From contig NZ_CP101161.1 of NCBI RefSeq assembly GCF_024298865.1, forward strand, positions 2,253,227-2,317,226: a stretch of 64,000 nucleotides of DNA, in the 5' to 3' direction. The notes beneath the pieces are model-generated. The model ran no database searches. It worked only from the letters and a program-made list of their open reading frames with translations, and was not told the DNA's origin. The translations under genes and the position numbers were made by a program. Positions 28,571 through 38,727 of the stretch are shown here, piece after piece (the first letter of the stretch is position 1; every line of letters begins with the position of its first letter). Origin of the DNA: Halorarius halobius (GTDB lineage Archaea > Halobacteriota > Halobacteria > Halobacteriales > Haloarculaceae).

Positions 28571-29200
28571 ATGGTCGCCGACGAGTACGACTACTGGCTA
28601 CTCGACCTGGACGGGACGCTCGTCGACGTGGAGGACTGGTACACGTACGACGTGTTCGACCGCGTGGGCGACCGCATCGGCTACGACTTCTCCCAGGAGC
28701 AGGCGGACATCCTCTGGCACGGGCTCGGCGGGTTCCGCAACCACCAGCTCGAACGGTGGAACATCGAGCCCGACGCGTTCTGGGACGCGTTCCACGCCGA
28801 GGAGGACCCCGAAGCCCGCGCCGAGGCGACGTATCTCTACGACGACGCCGCGCGATTCGCCGACATCGAGACCCCGCTGGGTCTCGTCACCCACTCCCAG
28901 CAGTATCTCGCGGACCCGGTGCTCGACCATCTCGGCATCCGCGATTGGTTCGACGCGGTCGTCTGCTGTACGGAGGAGACGGGCTGGAAACCCGACCCCG
29001 AGCCGGTCGAACGTGCGCTCGCGGGCATCGAGGCCGACGGCCGGGGCGTCCTCGCCGGCGACGGGCCACAGGACGTGGGCGCGGCCTGGAACGCCGGCCT
29101 CGACGGCGTCCACGTCGAGCGACACGGCCACGAGCGCCGCGGGATGTGCGTCCGCGGCGACCACCGGGTCGAGAGCTTCGACGAACTGTTCGGCGACTAG
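28571..29200 (+). CDS. HAD family hydrolase
   Basis: A 209-residue HAD-superfamily phosphatase-like protein. Motif I is LLDLDGTLVD (Asp12 nucleophile, Asp14 acid), followed by the helical cap, motif II around GLVTHSQ, motif III lysine in GWKPDPEPVE, and motif IV near LAGDGPQDVGAA. The length and cap suit phosphoglycolate phosphatase or sugar-phosphate phosphatase subfamilies; the substrate cannot be told. Its 3' end overlaps the convergent zinc-ribbon gene by four bases. Confidence 0.85.
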   Translation: MVADEYDYWLLDLDGTLVDVEDWYTYDVFDRVGDRIGYDFSQEQADILWHGLGGFRNHQLERWNIEPDAFWDAFHAEEDPEARAEATYLYDDAARFADIETPLGLVTHSQQYLADPVLDHLGIRDWFDAVVCCTEETGWKPDPEPVERALAGIEADGRGVLAGDGPQDVGAAWNAGLDGVHVERHGHERRGMCVRGDHRVESFDELFGD

Positions 29201-29406
29201 TCGTACTGCTCCTCGGTGTCTTCGAGCGGGAGTTCGAGATGCGACTCGCTCACCTCCTCGACCGCCAGGTCCGCCTCCAGTGCGTGGCCACATTCGGGGC
29301 AGGGGAACGCGACGCGCAACATCGGTCCGTCGTCGTCGACGAACTCCAGCACTTCCACGTCGCTCCGGTACAGATACTCAGCGTCGAGCGGGTGGTCGCA
29401 GGCCAT
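29197..29406 (-). CDS. Small zinc-ribbon protein
   Basis: A 69-residue acidic protein with MACDHPLD at the start and PCPECGHALE in the middle, which may form a Cys2-His-type zinc site with the first CDH. The C-terminus is very acidic. This kind of protein is common and uncharacterised in haloarchaea. It lies downstream of the MoeA-fusion transcript on the opposite side of the HAD gene. Confidence 0.55.
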   Translation of the reverse strand: MACDHPLDAEYLYRSDVEVLEFVDDDGPMLRVAFPCPECGHALEADLAVEEVSESHLELPLEDTEEQYD

Positions 29407-29431
29407 ACCGGAGGTACGACGCCCGCGGCTT

Positions 29432-31312
29432 TCACTCTTTGCTGTAGCCGGGAAGCGAGTCGACCGCGCCGTCGTCCTCGAGCAGTTCCCGCAGGCGTTC
29501 GACGCCCGGCTTGCCGACGCGGTCGGGGTTGGCGAGCACCCGAACGGCCTCCTCGCCGACCGGGACGAACCCCATATCGAGTGCGTCGGCGGTCGCCCGG
29601 AGGCCGAGCCCCGCGTCCGCCGTGCCGTCCCGGACCCGGCGGGCGGGCGACTCGTGGGCCCGTACCGCGCGCTCGAACCCGTCGATGGCGTCGACGAGCG
29701 CGTGGCGCTCGACGCCCCGCTCGTCGGCGAGGTCGGCCACCGCGTTGCCCAGCGACGTGCGCAACCCCGAGTCGGTCGTCCGGTTGACGAACCGCAACTC
29801 GCGGTCCACGAGGTCCGCGAGCCCCGACACGTCCTCGGGGTTGCCCGCGGGGACGACTAGCCCCCACTCGCGGGTCCACGCGCCCAGCCGTTCGGCGTCG
29901 ACTCCGGGGTCGCCGGGCGCGCACGTCACCGCCACGTCGGGCACCCCGTCCCGCAACCGTCGGAGCCCCTGCCGGGAGCCGAGTCCGAGGTAGCGAGGCC
30001 GCCGTATCTCGTCCAGCAGTCGGGAGAGCGCGGGGTCGTCCTCGCCGACGCCGAACAGTTCCGGGGCGCGCACGTCCGGCGAGAACAACTGGACGGCGAC
30101 CGTCTCGCCGCGCTCCAGATACTCGGTGTCGGCGGGAACCTCGACGACGCCGTCCGCCTCCACGAGCGACGTGGTCGCGCCCGACCCCTTGTCGACGGGG
30201 TAGACGAGCGTGTCGCCGTCGCCGTCCTCCACGAGGCCGGCGGGCATGAAGCGGTGGCGACCCTCGGCGTACCGCTCCTCGACGGCCATCTTCCCCTCGA
30301 CGGTGGCGGTCCGCGGCTCTGGCAGGCCCGCCGCCCGTCGGATTGCGGGCGCGACGAACGTCCGGAAGATGGTCAACGCCGACACCGGATAGCCGGGGAG
30401 GCCGACGTACGCGCTCCCGCCCAGAGTGCCGACGAGCATTGGCTTCCCCGGCTTGACGGCGACGCCGTGCAACAGCAGGTCGCCACGTTCCTCGATGACC
30501 CGGTAGATGACGTCGACCGCGCTCGCGGAGGTCGACCCCGACGACAGCACGAGGTCACAGTCGTCGGCCGCTTCCCGCAACACGCGCTCCATCTCGGCCA
30601 TGTCGTCGCCGGCGTGGGGGTACAGCCGCGGGTCGCCACCCGCCTCCTCGACGCCGGCGGCGATGGTGTAGCTGTTCACGTCGTGTATCTCGCCGGCCGC
30701 CGAATCCAGGGGTTCGCCCGGGCGGACGAGTTCGTCGCCCGTCGAGACGATGCCGACCGTCGGCGTCCCGCGGACGGGAACGCCGTCGACGCCCAGCGCC
30801 GACAGCAGGCCGATTTCGCGCGCGGTGAGTTCCGTCCCGGGGCCGAGCGCCCGCTCGCCGGCGGCGATGTCGGCGCCCGCGAACATGATGCGGTCGCCCG
30901 GCGCCAGCGACGTGCGGACGAGCACGTCCTCGCCGTCGGTGTCGGTCCGCTCGACCATCACCACCGCATCTGCGCCCTCCGGAACGACCGCGCCGGTCGA
31001 AATCTCGATGCACTCGCCGGAGCCGACGCTGGCCTCGGGCCGCTCGCCGGCGTCGACCCGGCCCACGAGTTCGAGACGGGCGGGGTCGGCCTCGTCCGCG
31101 CCGAACGTGTCCTCCGCACGGACGGCGTAGCCGTCGACGCTCGCGCGGTCGAACCCCGGTACGTCCTGGGCGGCGTCGACCCGCTCCGCGAGCACGCGGC
31201 CCCGCGCGTCGTCGAGCGGCACCGTCTCTGTCCCGGGGTCGAGGTCCAGCGAGTCGACGACCTCGTGGGCTCGCTCCGGCGACGCGAGGTCGCGGAACTC
31301 CTTACGCGACAT
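29432..31312 (-). CDS. moeA: MoeA-type molybdopterin molybdenumtransferase fused to periplasmic-binding-like domain
   Basis: A 626-residue protein. Residues about 1-405 form a MoeA domain (VDGYAVRAEDTF, GAVVPEGADAVVMVERT, STGDELV, and SSGSTSASAVD), which inserts molybdenum or tungsten into molybdopterin-AMP. Residues about 430-626 are a PBP-like domain (LGLGSRQGLRRLRDGVPDVA, then ADAGLGLRATADALDMGFVPV) related to LysR effector or molybdate-binding domains, which may sense or bring the oxyanion. In the first domain, SSGSTSAS replaces the more common TTGGSSVGD seen in the upstream MoeA. It overlaps the upstream moeA stop by 11 bases. Confidence 0.9.
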   Translation of the reverse strand: MSRKEFRDLASPERAHEVVDSLDLDPGTETVPLDDARGRVLAERVDAAQDVPGFDRASVDGYAVRAEDTFGADEADPARLELVGRVDAGERPEASVGSGECIEISTGAVVPEGADAVVMVERTDTDGEDVLVRTSLAPGDRIMFAGADIAAGERALGPGTELTAREIGLLSALGVDGVPVRGTPTVGIVSTGDELVRPGEPLDSAAGEIHDVNSYTIAAGVEEAGGDPRLYPHAGDDMAEMERVLREAADDCDLVLSSGSTSASAVDVIYRVIEERGDLLLHGVAVKPGKPMLVGTLGGSAYVGLPGYPVSALTIFRTFVAPAIRRAAGLPEPRTATVEGKMAVEERYAEGRHRFMPAGLVEDGDGDTLVYPVDKGSGATTSLVEADGVVEVPADTEYLERGETVAVQLFSPDVRAPELFGVGEDDPALSRLLDEIRRPRYLGLGSRQGLRRLRDGVPDVAVTCAPGDPGVDAERLGAWTREWGLVVPAGNPEDVSGLADLVDRELRFVNRTTDSGLRTSLGNAVADLADERGVERHALVDAIDGFERAVRAHESPARRVRDGTADAGLGLRATADALDMGFVPVGEEAVRVLANPDRVGKPGVERLRELLEDDGAVDSLPGYSKE

Positions 31313-32507
31313 GCTCCCAGTCCTCCACGTCGACGGTGGTCCCTTCGGCGATGCCCTCCGACTCCTCGGGGACGACGACCCAGCCGTCCGCGAGCGCGAC
31401 GCTCGACAGCACGCCCGACCCCGAGGCGCGCGTCGGCGTCGCCGTCGGCGCCTCGCCCGACCGGTCGAGCGACACCCGGGCGTACGTCTTCACCCCCGGT
31501 TCGCTCGGTATCTTGCGGTCGAGTCGTGCCTCGGTCGTCGGCACGTCGCGAAGGGGGTACCGACCGGTCCACTTCACGGCAGGCCGGAGGAACTGCACCG
31601 CGTTGACGATGCAGGCGACGGGGTAGCCCGGCAACATGAGCACGGGCGTCTCCTCGACGACGCCGAAGCCGAACGGGTGGCCCGGCTTGAGGGCGACGCC
31701 GTGGACCAGCACCTCGCCGAGTTCGTCGACCACCTCGGGGACGAGGTCGCGGTCGCCGACCGACGAGCCGCCGGTCGTGACGACGACGTCCTTCGTCAGG
31801 TCGCGCTGGATGGCCGCCCGGAGCGCGTGCTCGTCGTCGGTGACGGTGTTCCGGTAGGTGGCGGCGCCGCCCCACCGCTCGACGAGCGCCGACACCGTCA
31901 GCCCGTTCGTCTCGACCACCTCGCCGGGGTCGGGGTCCGCCTGCACCAGTTCCTCGCCCGTCGGCACGACCGCTATCTCGGGCCGGCGGTACGTCTCGAC
32001 GCGCTCGACGCCCGTCGACTTCAGCAGGCCGAGGTCAGAGGGGCGCAACTGGTGGCCGGGGTCGTACAGCCGTTGTCCCTCGGTCACGTCCTCCCCTTCG
32101 GGTGCGACGTTCTCGCCGCCGGCGACGGCGTCCATCACCTCGACCTCGCCGGCTATCGTATCTGTTTCCTCTATCATCACCACGGCGTCCGCGCCCTCGG
32201 GGAGTTCGCTCCCCGTGTGGACCCTGACGGCCTCGTTCGGTCCGACGCGGCCCTCGCTCTCCCGCAGGACCGCGGGCGAGCGACTCGACGCGCCGAACGT
32301 GTCCTCCGCGTGGACGGCGTAGCCGTCCATCGCGGCGCGGGCGTAATGCGGGACGTCCCGGGCGGCGTCGACCGACGCCGCGAGGACACGGCCGTCGGCG
32401 CGCACGAGGTCGAGGCGGTCGGTCGACTTGACCGGCGCCACGGCCTCGCGCAGTCGCTCGCGGGCGGCGGCGACGCGGGTGACCTCCTTGAACCCCGATT
32501 CCTTCAT
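31302..32507 (-). CDS. moeA: MoeA-type molybdopterin molybdenumtransferase
   Basis: A 401-residue MoeA. Landmarks: AAMDGYAVHAEDTF, ELPEGADAVVMIEETD, VVPTGEEL, TTGGSSVGDRD (the MoCF phosphate-binding loop), KPGHPFGFGV and LPGYPVACIV. It lies directly upstream of the MoeA-PBP fusion, overlapping it by 11 bases. Two MoeA genes side by side are usual in archaea, and may serve molybdenum and tungsten or different steps. Start ATG 32507; an A-rich segment lies upstream. Confidence 0.9.
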   Translation of the reverse strand: MKESGFKEVTRVAAARERLREAVAPVKSTDRLDLVRADGRVLAASVDAARDVPHYARAAMDGYAVHAEDTFGASSRSPAVLRESEGRVGPNEAVRVHTGSELPEGADAVVMIEETDTIAGEVEVMDAVAGGENVAPEGEDVTEGQRLYDPGHQLRPSDLGLLKSTGVERVETYRRPEIAVVPTGEELVQADPDPGEVVETNGLTVSALVERWGGAATYRNTVTDDEHALRAAIQRDLTKDVVVTTGGSSVGDRDLVPEVVDELGEVLVHGVALKPGHPFGFGVVEETPVLMLPGYPVACIVNAVQFLRPAVKWTGRYPLRDVPTTEARLDRKIPSEPGVKTYARVSLDRSGEAPTATPTRASGSGVLSSVALADGWVVVPEESEGIAEGTTVDVEDWEHVA

Positions 32508-32536
32508 ATCTCCCCTTCAGCGGCGAGCGGGAAAAA

Positions 32537-32881
32537 TCAGTCGCGGGCGACGAGCAGTGCGCCGTCGTCGTAGGCGAACAGCGGCGGCCGCTCGCTCGGG
32601 GTGAACGCCGTCGTCGCCATCGTGTCCGTCGCGTGGACCTCGACGGTGACCGCCCCCGACCCGAGGGGCACGGGGAGGCTGATGGTGTCGCCGGGGGCCA
32701 GTCCGAGTCTGTCGCGGTGCCGTCGGCCGCCCCGGCGGCGCACGACAGTCAGTTCGGTGGCGGTGGCGCCGTCGTTGCGGAACTCCATATGTTCGCCGGG
32801 GAGCGCGACGGCGTCGGCGTCGACCGCCTCCACCCCCCCGCGGTCGGAGTCGGGGTCCACAACGGGGTCCGGGCGTGACAT
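32537..32881 (-). CDS. Haloarchaeal protein of unknown function
   Basis: A 114-residue protein with no membrane segment. The central part (MEFRNDGATATELTVVRRRGGRRHRDRLGL) is a basic beta segment, followed by a strand-rich stretch (GDTISLPVPLGSGAVTVEVHATDTMATT). The predicted shape is an Ig-like or cupredoxin-like beta sandwich, without a signal peptide. It is 29 bases upstream of moeA on the same strand. I cannot name a family. Confidence 0.5.
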   Translation of the reverse strand: MSRPDPVVDPDSDRGGVEAVDADAVALPGEHMEFRNDGATATELTVVRRRGGRRHRDRLGLAPGDTISLPVPLGSGAVTVEVHATDTMATTAFTPSERPPLFAYDDGALLVARD

Positions 32882-32947
32882 ACGCGTCGGTTTCGACTAC
32901 CCCGGTAAAGGCCTTCTGGGGCACAGCAGCCGTCGCACCCGCGCCGG

Positions 32948-33781
32948 TCACTCGTCCAGCGTCGCCTCGGTGTCGATGCCGTACACGCGGGCCGGCGTCT
33001 CGACGTGTGCGCGGTACAGCGCCTCGTCGTGGCCCGCCTCTCGGAGCCACTCGACGCGCCGGGGGACCGTCTTGGGACCGAGCACCGCGCCCGGGCGGTC
33101 GGGGTCGTCGATGAAGTCCGTCTCCATCATGAACGGCACGCCGGCATCGACCGCCGCCGTGAGCGACTCCTTGCGCGCGATGACGCTCGGAATCGGTCCC
33201 TCGACGGGCCCGTCGGCGTAGTGTTTCACCACCTGCTCGCGGGGGAGGCCGGCGTCCTCGGCCCACTCGGCGACCTGCGAGAAGTCGTCGCCGCCCTCGG
33301 TGTGGAGTTGGACGGCACAGCCCACTTCCGCGCCCACCTCGAACGCGTGTCGCATCACCGCGTTCGACGCCGCCCAGACGTCGTCGTCCACGTCGTAGTG
33401 TGGCCGCCCGGATTTGATGGCCAGCGCCGGCCCGTCGGCGACGAACTCGCCGGCCACGTCGAGGCCCCGTTGCATCAGGTCGCGGGCCTCCTCGGGGGTG
33501 TAGCCCCGCTCGACGAGTTTCGATATCAGGGCGGGATGGACGCCGAGGACGGGCCACGCCCGGCCGTCGAGGTGGTCGTCGGCGGCCTCGGTCACCTCGA
33601 CGGTGATGTCGAACGTCTCGCGGAACCCCGCCTCGTCGTCCACGTCGCCGACGAGCGACCATGAGGGTTTGTTCAACACGAGCAGATGCGTGCCGCCGGC
33701 GCGCGCGAACTCGGCGGCGGCGTCGGCGCCGCGACCGTTCACCGGGTCGAGATGGAGATGGTCGTCGAGAACCGGGTGCAT
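32948..33781 (-). CDS. TatD family metal-dependent hydrolase (COG1099-like)
   Basis: A 277-residue TIM-barrel hydrolase. The metal-binding start is VLDDHLHLDPV (His8 and His10), with GVHPALISKL, the histidine in AVQLHTEGG and the acid strand METDFIDDP. These are the TatD/amidohydrolase metal ligands. The archaeal COG1099 subgroup is annotated as a predicted metal-dependent hydrolase; DNase activity is possible but not shown. Start ATG 33781 has 36 bases to the next gene (NYN protein), same strand. Confidence 0.8.
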   Translation of the reverse strand: MHPVLDDHLHLDPVNGRGADAAAEFARAGGTHLLVLNKPSWSLVGDVDDEAGFRETFDITVEVTEAADDHLDGRAWPVLGVHPALISKLVERGYTPEEARDLMQRGLDVAGEFVADGPALAIKSGRPHYDVDDDVWAASNAVMRHAFEVGAEVGCAVQLHTEGGDDFSQVAEWAEDAGLPREQVVKHYADGPVEGPIPSVIARKESLTAAVDAGVPFMMETDFIDDPDRPGAVLGPKTVPRRVEWLREAGHDEALYRAHVETPARVYGIDTEATLDE

Positions 33782-33818
33782 ACCTCCAGTACCGGAGCGG
33801 GGGGTAAAACCCTGGGGC

Positions 33819-34268
33819 CTACTCCAGGGTGAGGTCGGCCTGTGCGGCGTTGCGGAGCGCGTCCGACCGGCCGTGTTCGCCGGGCGCGAGCGCGACGGTG
33901 CGGACCCCCCGCCGGTTCGCCACCTCCAGGGCCGGCTTGAAGTCGGTGTCCCGCGAGACGACCACGAGCGTGTCGACCGTGTCGTCGACGACCGCTTCGG
34001 TGACGTCCACGGCGAGTTTCACGTCCACGTCGCCGCTGGTCACCACGACCTCGAACCCCCGGGCCTCGGCGGCCCGGATGAGTTCCGGCGGCGCGCCGTC
34101 GTCGAGATACAGCCGCTTCACGGCGAGATTACCCTCCGACGCGGCCGCCTCGCGGATGTCGTCCAGGTCCACGTCGAACTCCTCGCGGAACACGTTCGGC
34201 CCGTCGACGTACACCCCGACGCGCGACTCGCTTTCCCCGTTTCGAAGTCCCGCGAGAAGTCCGCTCAT
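33819..34268 (-). CDS. NYN-domain RNase-like protein (TIGR00288/LabA type)
   Basis: A 149-residue protein with the NYN/PIN-like nuclease acids: VGVYVDGPNVFRE (first Asp), TSGDVDVKLAVD (central acids) and VVVSRDTDFKPALEVA (last Asp cluster). The archaeal TIGR00288 subfamily is a small stand-alone version, thought to cleave or process RNA. The C-terminus is acidic. The start is ATG 34268, in a region divergent from the antiporter gene at 34,385. Confidence 0.85.
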   Translation of the reverse strand: MSGLLAGLRNGESESRVGVYVDGPNVFREEFDVDLDDIREAAASEGNLAVKRLYLDDGAPPELIRAAEARGFEVVVTSGDVDVKLAVDVTEAVVDDTVDTLVVVSRDTDFKPALEVANRRGVRTVALAPGEHGRSDALRNAAQADLTLE

Positions 34269-34384
34269 ACGTCCGGTTGTGGCGCCACCGGGATAGCGGT
34301 GGCGGTAGTGCTGGAGTCCCGGCGTTCCGCGCGTTCACTCGCCGCGTCGGTGGGTTTTTTCTCCCGTTCGTGAGTCCGCCCGGT

Positions 34385-36160
34385 ATGGACCCGACCGCGC
34401 TGGTAGCCGCCGCGAGCGGCACCGAGCAGGTGCTCGTCGAGGTGCTACCGGTGTTCATCATCGCCGCGGCCGTCGGTATCTTCGTCGCCAAGGTGGGGCG
34501 GTTCCCGTACACCATCGCACTGCTTTTGGCGGGCTTTGCCGTCTCCATCGTCGGCGTCACGACCGACGCGGGCGGTCGGCTCATCGACATCCGACTGACC
34601 CACGACCTCATCTTCCTCGTCCTGCTTCCGCCCCTGCTGTTCGAGGGGGCGGCGACGACCGACCTCGAACGCCTCCGGCGCAACCTCTGGCCAATCCTCG
34701 CGCTCGCCGTCGTGGGGCTCATCGTCTCCGTCGTCCTGCTGGGAATCGTGGGCGCGCGGGCGTTCGGCTTCCCGCTCCTGACGGCGCTTCTGTTCGCGGC
34801 GATGGTGCTCCCGACGGACCCGGTGAGCGTGCTCGCGCTGTTCGAGGAACTGGGCGCGCCCGAACGGCTCTCGGTGCTCGTCGAGGGCGAGTCGCTCATC
34901 AACGACGGCGTCGGAGTCGTGCTGTTCTCGACGTTCATCGCGCTGGTCGAGGCGGACACGCCCGCCGCCGACCTGCTCGACCCGGCCGAACTCGGGACCA
35001 TCACCGTCGAGATACTGCTGTCGTCGGTCGGAGGGGTCGTCGTCGGGTTCGTCGCGGGCTATGCCGTCTACAGCGTGATGGTCAACCTCGACGACCACAT
35101 GACCGAAATCGTCCTCACGTTCATCCTCGCGTACGGCGCCTTCCTGCTTGCGGAACACTACCTCCCGGTCCTGCTCGGCTTCCACGTCTCCGGGGTCATC
35201 GCCACCGTCGTCGCCGGCCTGTTCATCGGCAACCGCGGCGCCGAGTACGCGATGAGCCCGCAGACGAAGGTGAGCATCTTCAACAGCCTCGAGACGGCCG
35301 CGTTCCTCGTCAACACGTTCATCTTCGTGATGATTGGCGTTGCGACCCCGGTGACGGACCTGGCGGCCAACGCCCACCTCATCCTCATCGCCATCCCGCT
35401 GGTGCTGGCCGCGCGGGCGCTGGTCGTCTACCCAATCACCGAACTGATAAACCGCGGCGTCGCCCACGAGGTGCCGCGCACCTACCAGCACGTCCTGGTG
35501 TGGGGTGGGCTCCACGGCTCCATCCCCATCGCGCTCGCGCTCGGGTTGGACGCGGCCGCGCTCCCACCGACGTTCCCCACGGCCGAACTGAAGGCGATGG
35601 TGTTCGGCGTCGCCGCCTTCTCGCTGGTCGTTCAGGGGCTGACGATGGGGAACCTGCTCGACAGGCTGGGGGTCGTCACCCGGTCGGAGGCCGAGGAGCT
35701 GTACGAACTCCTCGTCGGGCGTGCCCGCGCGGTCGACTCCGCGCTCGACACGGCCGAACGGCTCAAGGAGGGCGGCGAGATTCCCGCGGAGGTGTACGAC
35801 GAGTTCACCGCGGAGTACCGCCGCGAGAAGGAGGACCTCAACGAGGCCATCGCCTCCCTGCTCGGGAAACAGCCGGAACTGCGAAACGAGCAGTTGCTCG
35901 CCAGCGAGCGCCGCATCCTCCAGGAGGAGAAAAGCGCCATCATGGACGCCGAACGGCGCGGCATCGTCGGCGACGACGTGGGCGACGCGCTCATCCGCGA
36001 GGTGAACTTCAAGCTCGACGAGGTGTCGTCGGGGGAGTCGACGGTCCGCGGCGAGCGCGAGGGGTACGAGGAGTTCTGGCGCCAGCGCGTGGCCGACGCG
36101 GACCTCGACCTCGACCCCGAGTTCGACCTGCCGGGCGAGGAGGACGCCGAGGGCGCGTAG
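34385..36160 (+). CDS. CPA1-family Na+/H+ antiporter
   Basis: A 591-residue membrane protein with about 12 helices in the first 425 residues and a long hydrophilic C-terminus. Functional motifs: LLFEGAATTDL in helix 3-4, TDPVSVLALFEELGAPERL and GESLINDGVGVVLFST, the ND acid pair expected in CPA1 exchangers of the NhaP/NhaG type. It exchanges cytoplasmic Na+ for H+, a key task for salt-in haloarchaea. The C-terminal 170 residues are charged helices (ERLKEGGEIPAEVYDEF), probably a regulatory tail. ATG 34385 was chosen because the first helix follows closely. Confidence 0.9.
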   Translation: MDPTALVAAASGTEQVLVEVLPVFIIAAAVGIFVAKVGRFPYTIALLLAGFAVSIVGVTTDAGGRLIDIRLTHDLIFLVLLPPLLFEGAATTDLERLRRNLWPILALAVVGLIVSVVLLGIVGARAFGFPLLTALLFAAMVLPTDPVSVLALFEELGAPERLSVLVEGESLINDGVGVVLFSTFIALVEADTPAADLLDPAELGTITVEILLSSVGGVVVGFVAGYAVYSVMVNLDDHMTEIVLTFILAYGAFLLAEHYLPVLLGFHVSGVIATVVAGLFIGNRGAEYAMSPQTKVSIFNSLETAAFLVNTFIFVMIGVATPVTDLAANAHLILIAIPLVLAARALVVYPITELINRGVAHEVPRTYQHVLVWGGLHGSIPIALALGLDAAALPPTFPTAELKAMVFGVAAFSLVVQGLTMGNLLDRLGVVTRSEAEELYELLVGRARAVDSALDTAERLKEGGEIPAEVYDEFTAEYRREKEDLNEAIASLLGKQPELRNEQLLASERRILQEEKSAIMDAERRGIVGDDVGDALIREVNFKLDEVSSGESTVRGEREGYEEFWRQRVADADLDLDPEFDLPGEEDAEGA

Positions 36161-36203
36161 CCCCCCAACTTTTTGCCGCGCTCGTGTGAACACACGTGGT
36201 GCC

Positions 36204-36389
36204 ATGAGCGACGACCCCGACCTCGACGAGGCCGACGACGAACAGGACACCCACGAGGCCGAGGAGGCCCGCGAGGAGGCGCTCGACGACGACCTGCAGG
36301 AGCCCGAGGCCGAGGACCAGAAACACCGTGAGGCCGTCGACCAGGAGAACAAGGACAACCACCGCGACGAGGAGCCGTTCGAGTCGTAA
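36204..36389 (+). CDS. Very acidic 61-residue protein, probably disordered
   Basis: A 61-residue protein in which 29 residues are Asp or Glu, with a single Phe and no Trp, Tyr or Cys. It reads like a helical charged chain (EEAREEALDDDLQEPEAEDQ). It could be a soluble stress or chaperone-like acidic protein, or a binding tail. The ATG at 36204 is preferred over GTG 36186. It sits 43 bases after the antiporter. No family is recognised. Confidence 0.45.
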   Translation: MSDDPDLDEADDEQDTHEAEEAREEALDDDLQEPEAEDQKHREAVDQENKDNHRDEEPFES

Positions 36390-36460
36390 CGACCGTCCCG
36401 TGTGTGACGGTAGCACGAACCGTACAATTATGGTCCGAGGTGTCGTATTAGTGTGGCACT

Positions 36461-36856
36461 ATGTCCTCGGACACCGGACCGGGCGCGCACGAACGGGGTG
36501 ACATCGACGCGACCTTCGATGCGCTCGCCGACGAGACTCGCCGACTACTCCTCTACTTCCTCCGGGAACACGAGACCGCGACGCTCGACACGCTCGCGGA
36601 CGTGTTGACCGGGTGGCGTGCCGTCCGCGACGACCGGGAGCCGACGACGGAGCACCGGGACCGGCTGTACGCACGCCTGTATCACGTCCACGTCCCGCGG
36701 CTGGCGGATTCATCGATGGTGACGTTCGACGCCGACGCCGAACGGGTACGGCTCGCGCCGCTCTCCGAGCCGCTGGCGCGGCTACTCGACGAAGCGTTCG
36801 ACCTCGAACCCGGCGTCACCGAGGAGTGGCTGGCGACCGCCGACGGCGAGCCGTGA
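36461..36856 (+). CDS. Haloarchaeal winged-helix protein (DUF7344-like)
   Basis: A 131-residue protein. The core FDALADETRRLLLYFLREHE is the first helix of a DUF7344-type haloarchaeal HTH, followed by TATLDTLADVL and the wing-like region YHVHVPRLADSSMVTFDAD. Such proteins bind DNA and are often paired with signalling proteins. It is followed six bases later by the DICT gene, so the pair probably works together. The target is unknown. Confidence 0.7.
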   Translation: MSSDTGPGAHERGDIDATFDALADETRRLLLYFLREHETATLDTLADVLTGWRAVRDDREPTTEHRDRLYARLYHVHVPRLADSSMVTFDADAERVRLAPLSEPLARLLDEAFDLEPGVTEEWLATADGEP

Positions 36857-36862
36857 TGCCGC

Positions 36863-37594
36863 GTGTCGCTCCGTGACGTCATCGCCGCGGCCGAGGCGAC
36901 GCCGACCCACCTGCGGGTGTGTGCGCCGGCCGAACTCCCGGGCATCGCGGACCGGTTCGGGGCGCGAAACGTCACCGTCGAGTACACTCGCCTGCCGGCG
37001 GTCGACGACGAGGCGTTCGTCGTCGTCTCCCGCGACGGGGCGTTCGTCGGGTCGGTGGGGCTCGCGCCGGTTCGCTCTCGCTCCGATGACGGCTCCGGCG
37101 GCCTCGACGGGCCGGTCGAGTGGCGCCTGGACAGCGTCGCGATGGAGCGGTTGCTGGAACTGCTCGACGACGTGGCGTACACGTCGCTGGACCGCCGGCA
37201 GATGCTCGCCACCTCACGGGAGATAGAGGACCGCGCGTGGCGGGTCGGCCGCGGCCGCCTCTACACGGGGTTCCAGTCGTTCTCTGCGATGCGCGACCAG
37301 GTCGGCGTCTACCGCCGGCTCGCAACGAAGCCCGGGCTGGATGTCCACGTGTTCGGCGAACCCGACTGGGAGCCGCCGCCGATGGAGACCGTCGCCGTCC
37401 ACCCCAGCGACGACCCCGACATCGCGCGGACGTGGTTCGTCGTCTTCGAGGGGACCGACCGCCTCGACAGCTGTGCACTGCTGGCCGAGGAGCGGTCTCC
37501 CGGCGAGTTCTACGGGTTCTGGACGTACGACCCCGACCGGGTGGCCGCCATCGTCCGCGAGATACGCGGGGCGATGACCCGGTCGGGAACCTAA
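36863..37594 (+). CDS. DICT sensory domain protein
   Basis: A 243-residue protein whose main part fits the DICT sensory domain, found in haloarchaeal and bacterial signalling proteins and thought to sense light- or redox-related signals. Matching stretches are SLRDVIAAAE, YTGFQSFSAMRDQ, KPGLDVHVFGEPDWEPP and WFVVFEGTDRLDSCALLAEE near the end, then FWTYDP. It starts with GTG 36863, seven bases after the stop of the winged-helix gene, so both form an operon. It ends 32 bases before gcvT. Confidence 0.75.
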   Translation: MSLRDVIAAAEATPTHLRVCAPAELPGIADRFGARNVTVEYTRLPAVDDEAFVVVSRDGAFVGSVGLAPVRSRSDDGSGGLDGPVEWRLDSVAMERLLELLDDVAYTSLDRRQMLATSREIEDRAWRVGRGRLYTGFQSFSAMRDQVGVYRRLATKPGLDVHVFGEPDWEPPPMETVAVHPSDDPDIARTWFVVFEGTDRLDSCALLAEERSPGEFYGFWTYDPDRVAAIVREIRGAMTRSGT

Positions 37595-37626
37595 GGGCTT
37601 TACTCCCCGGGGGCGGAGGCGTCGGT

Positions 37627-38723
<1,097 letters not shown>

Positions 38724-38727
<4 letters not shown>

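Noticed and set aside
34445..36427. 660-codon frame opposite the antiporter
   Set aside because: Antisense shadow rich in His, Arg and Gln, with no motifs, whereas the + strand codes for a complete CPA1 exchanger.
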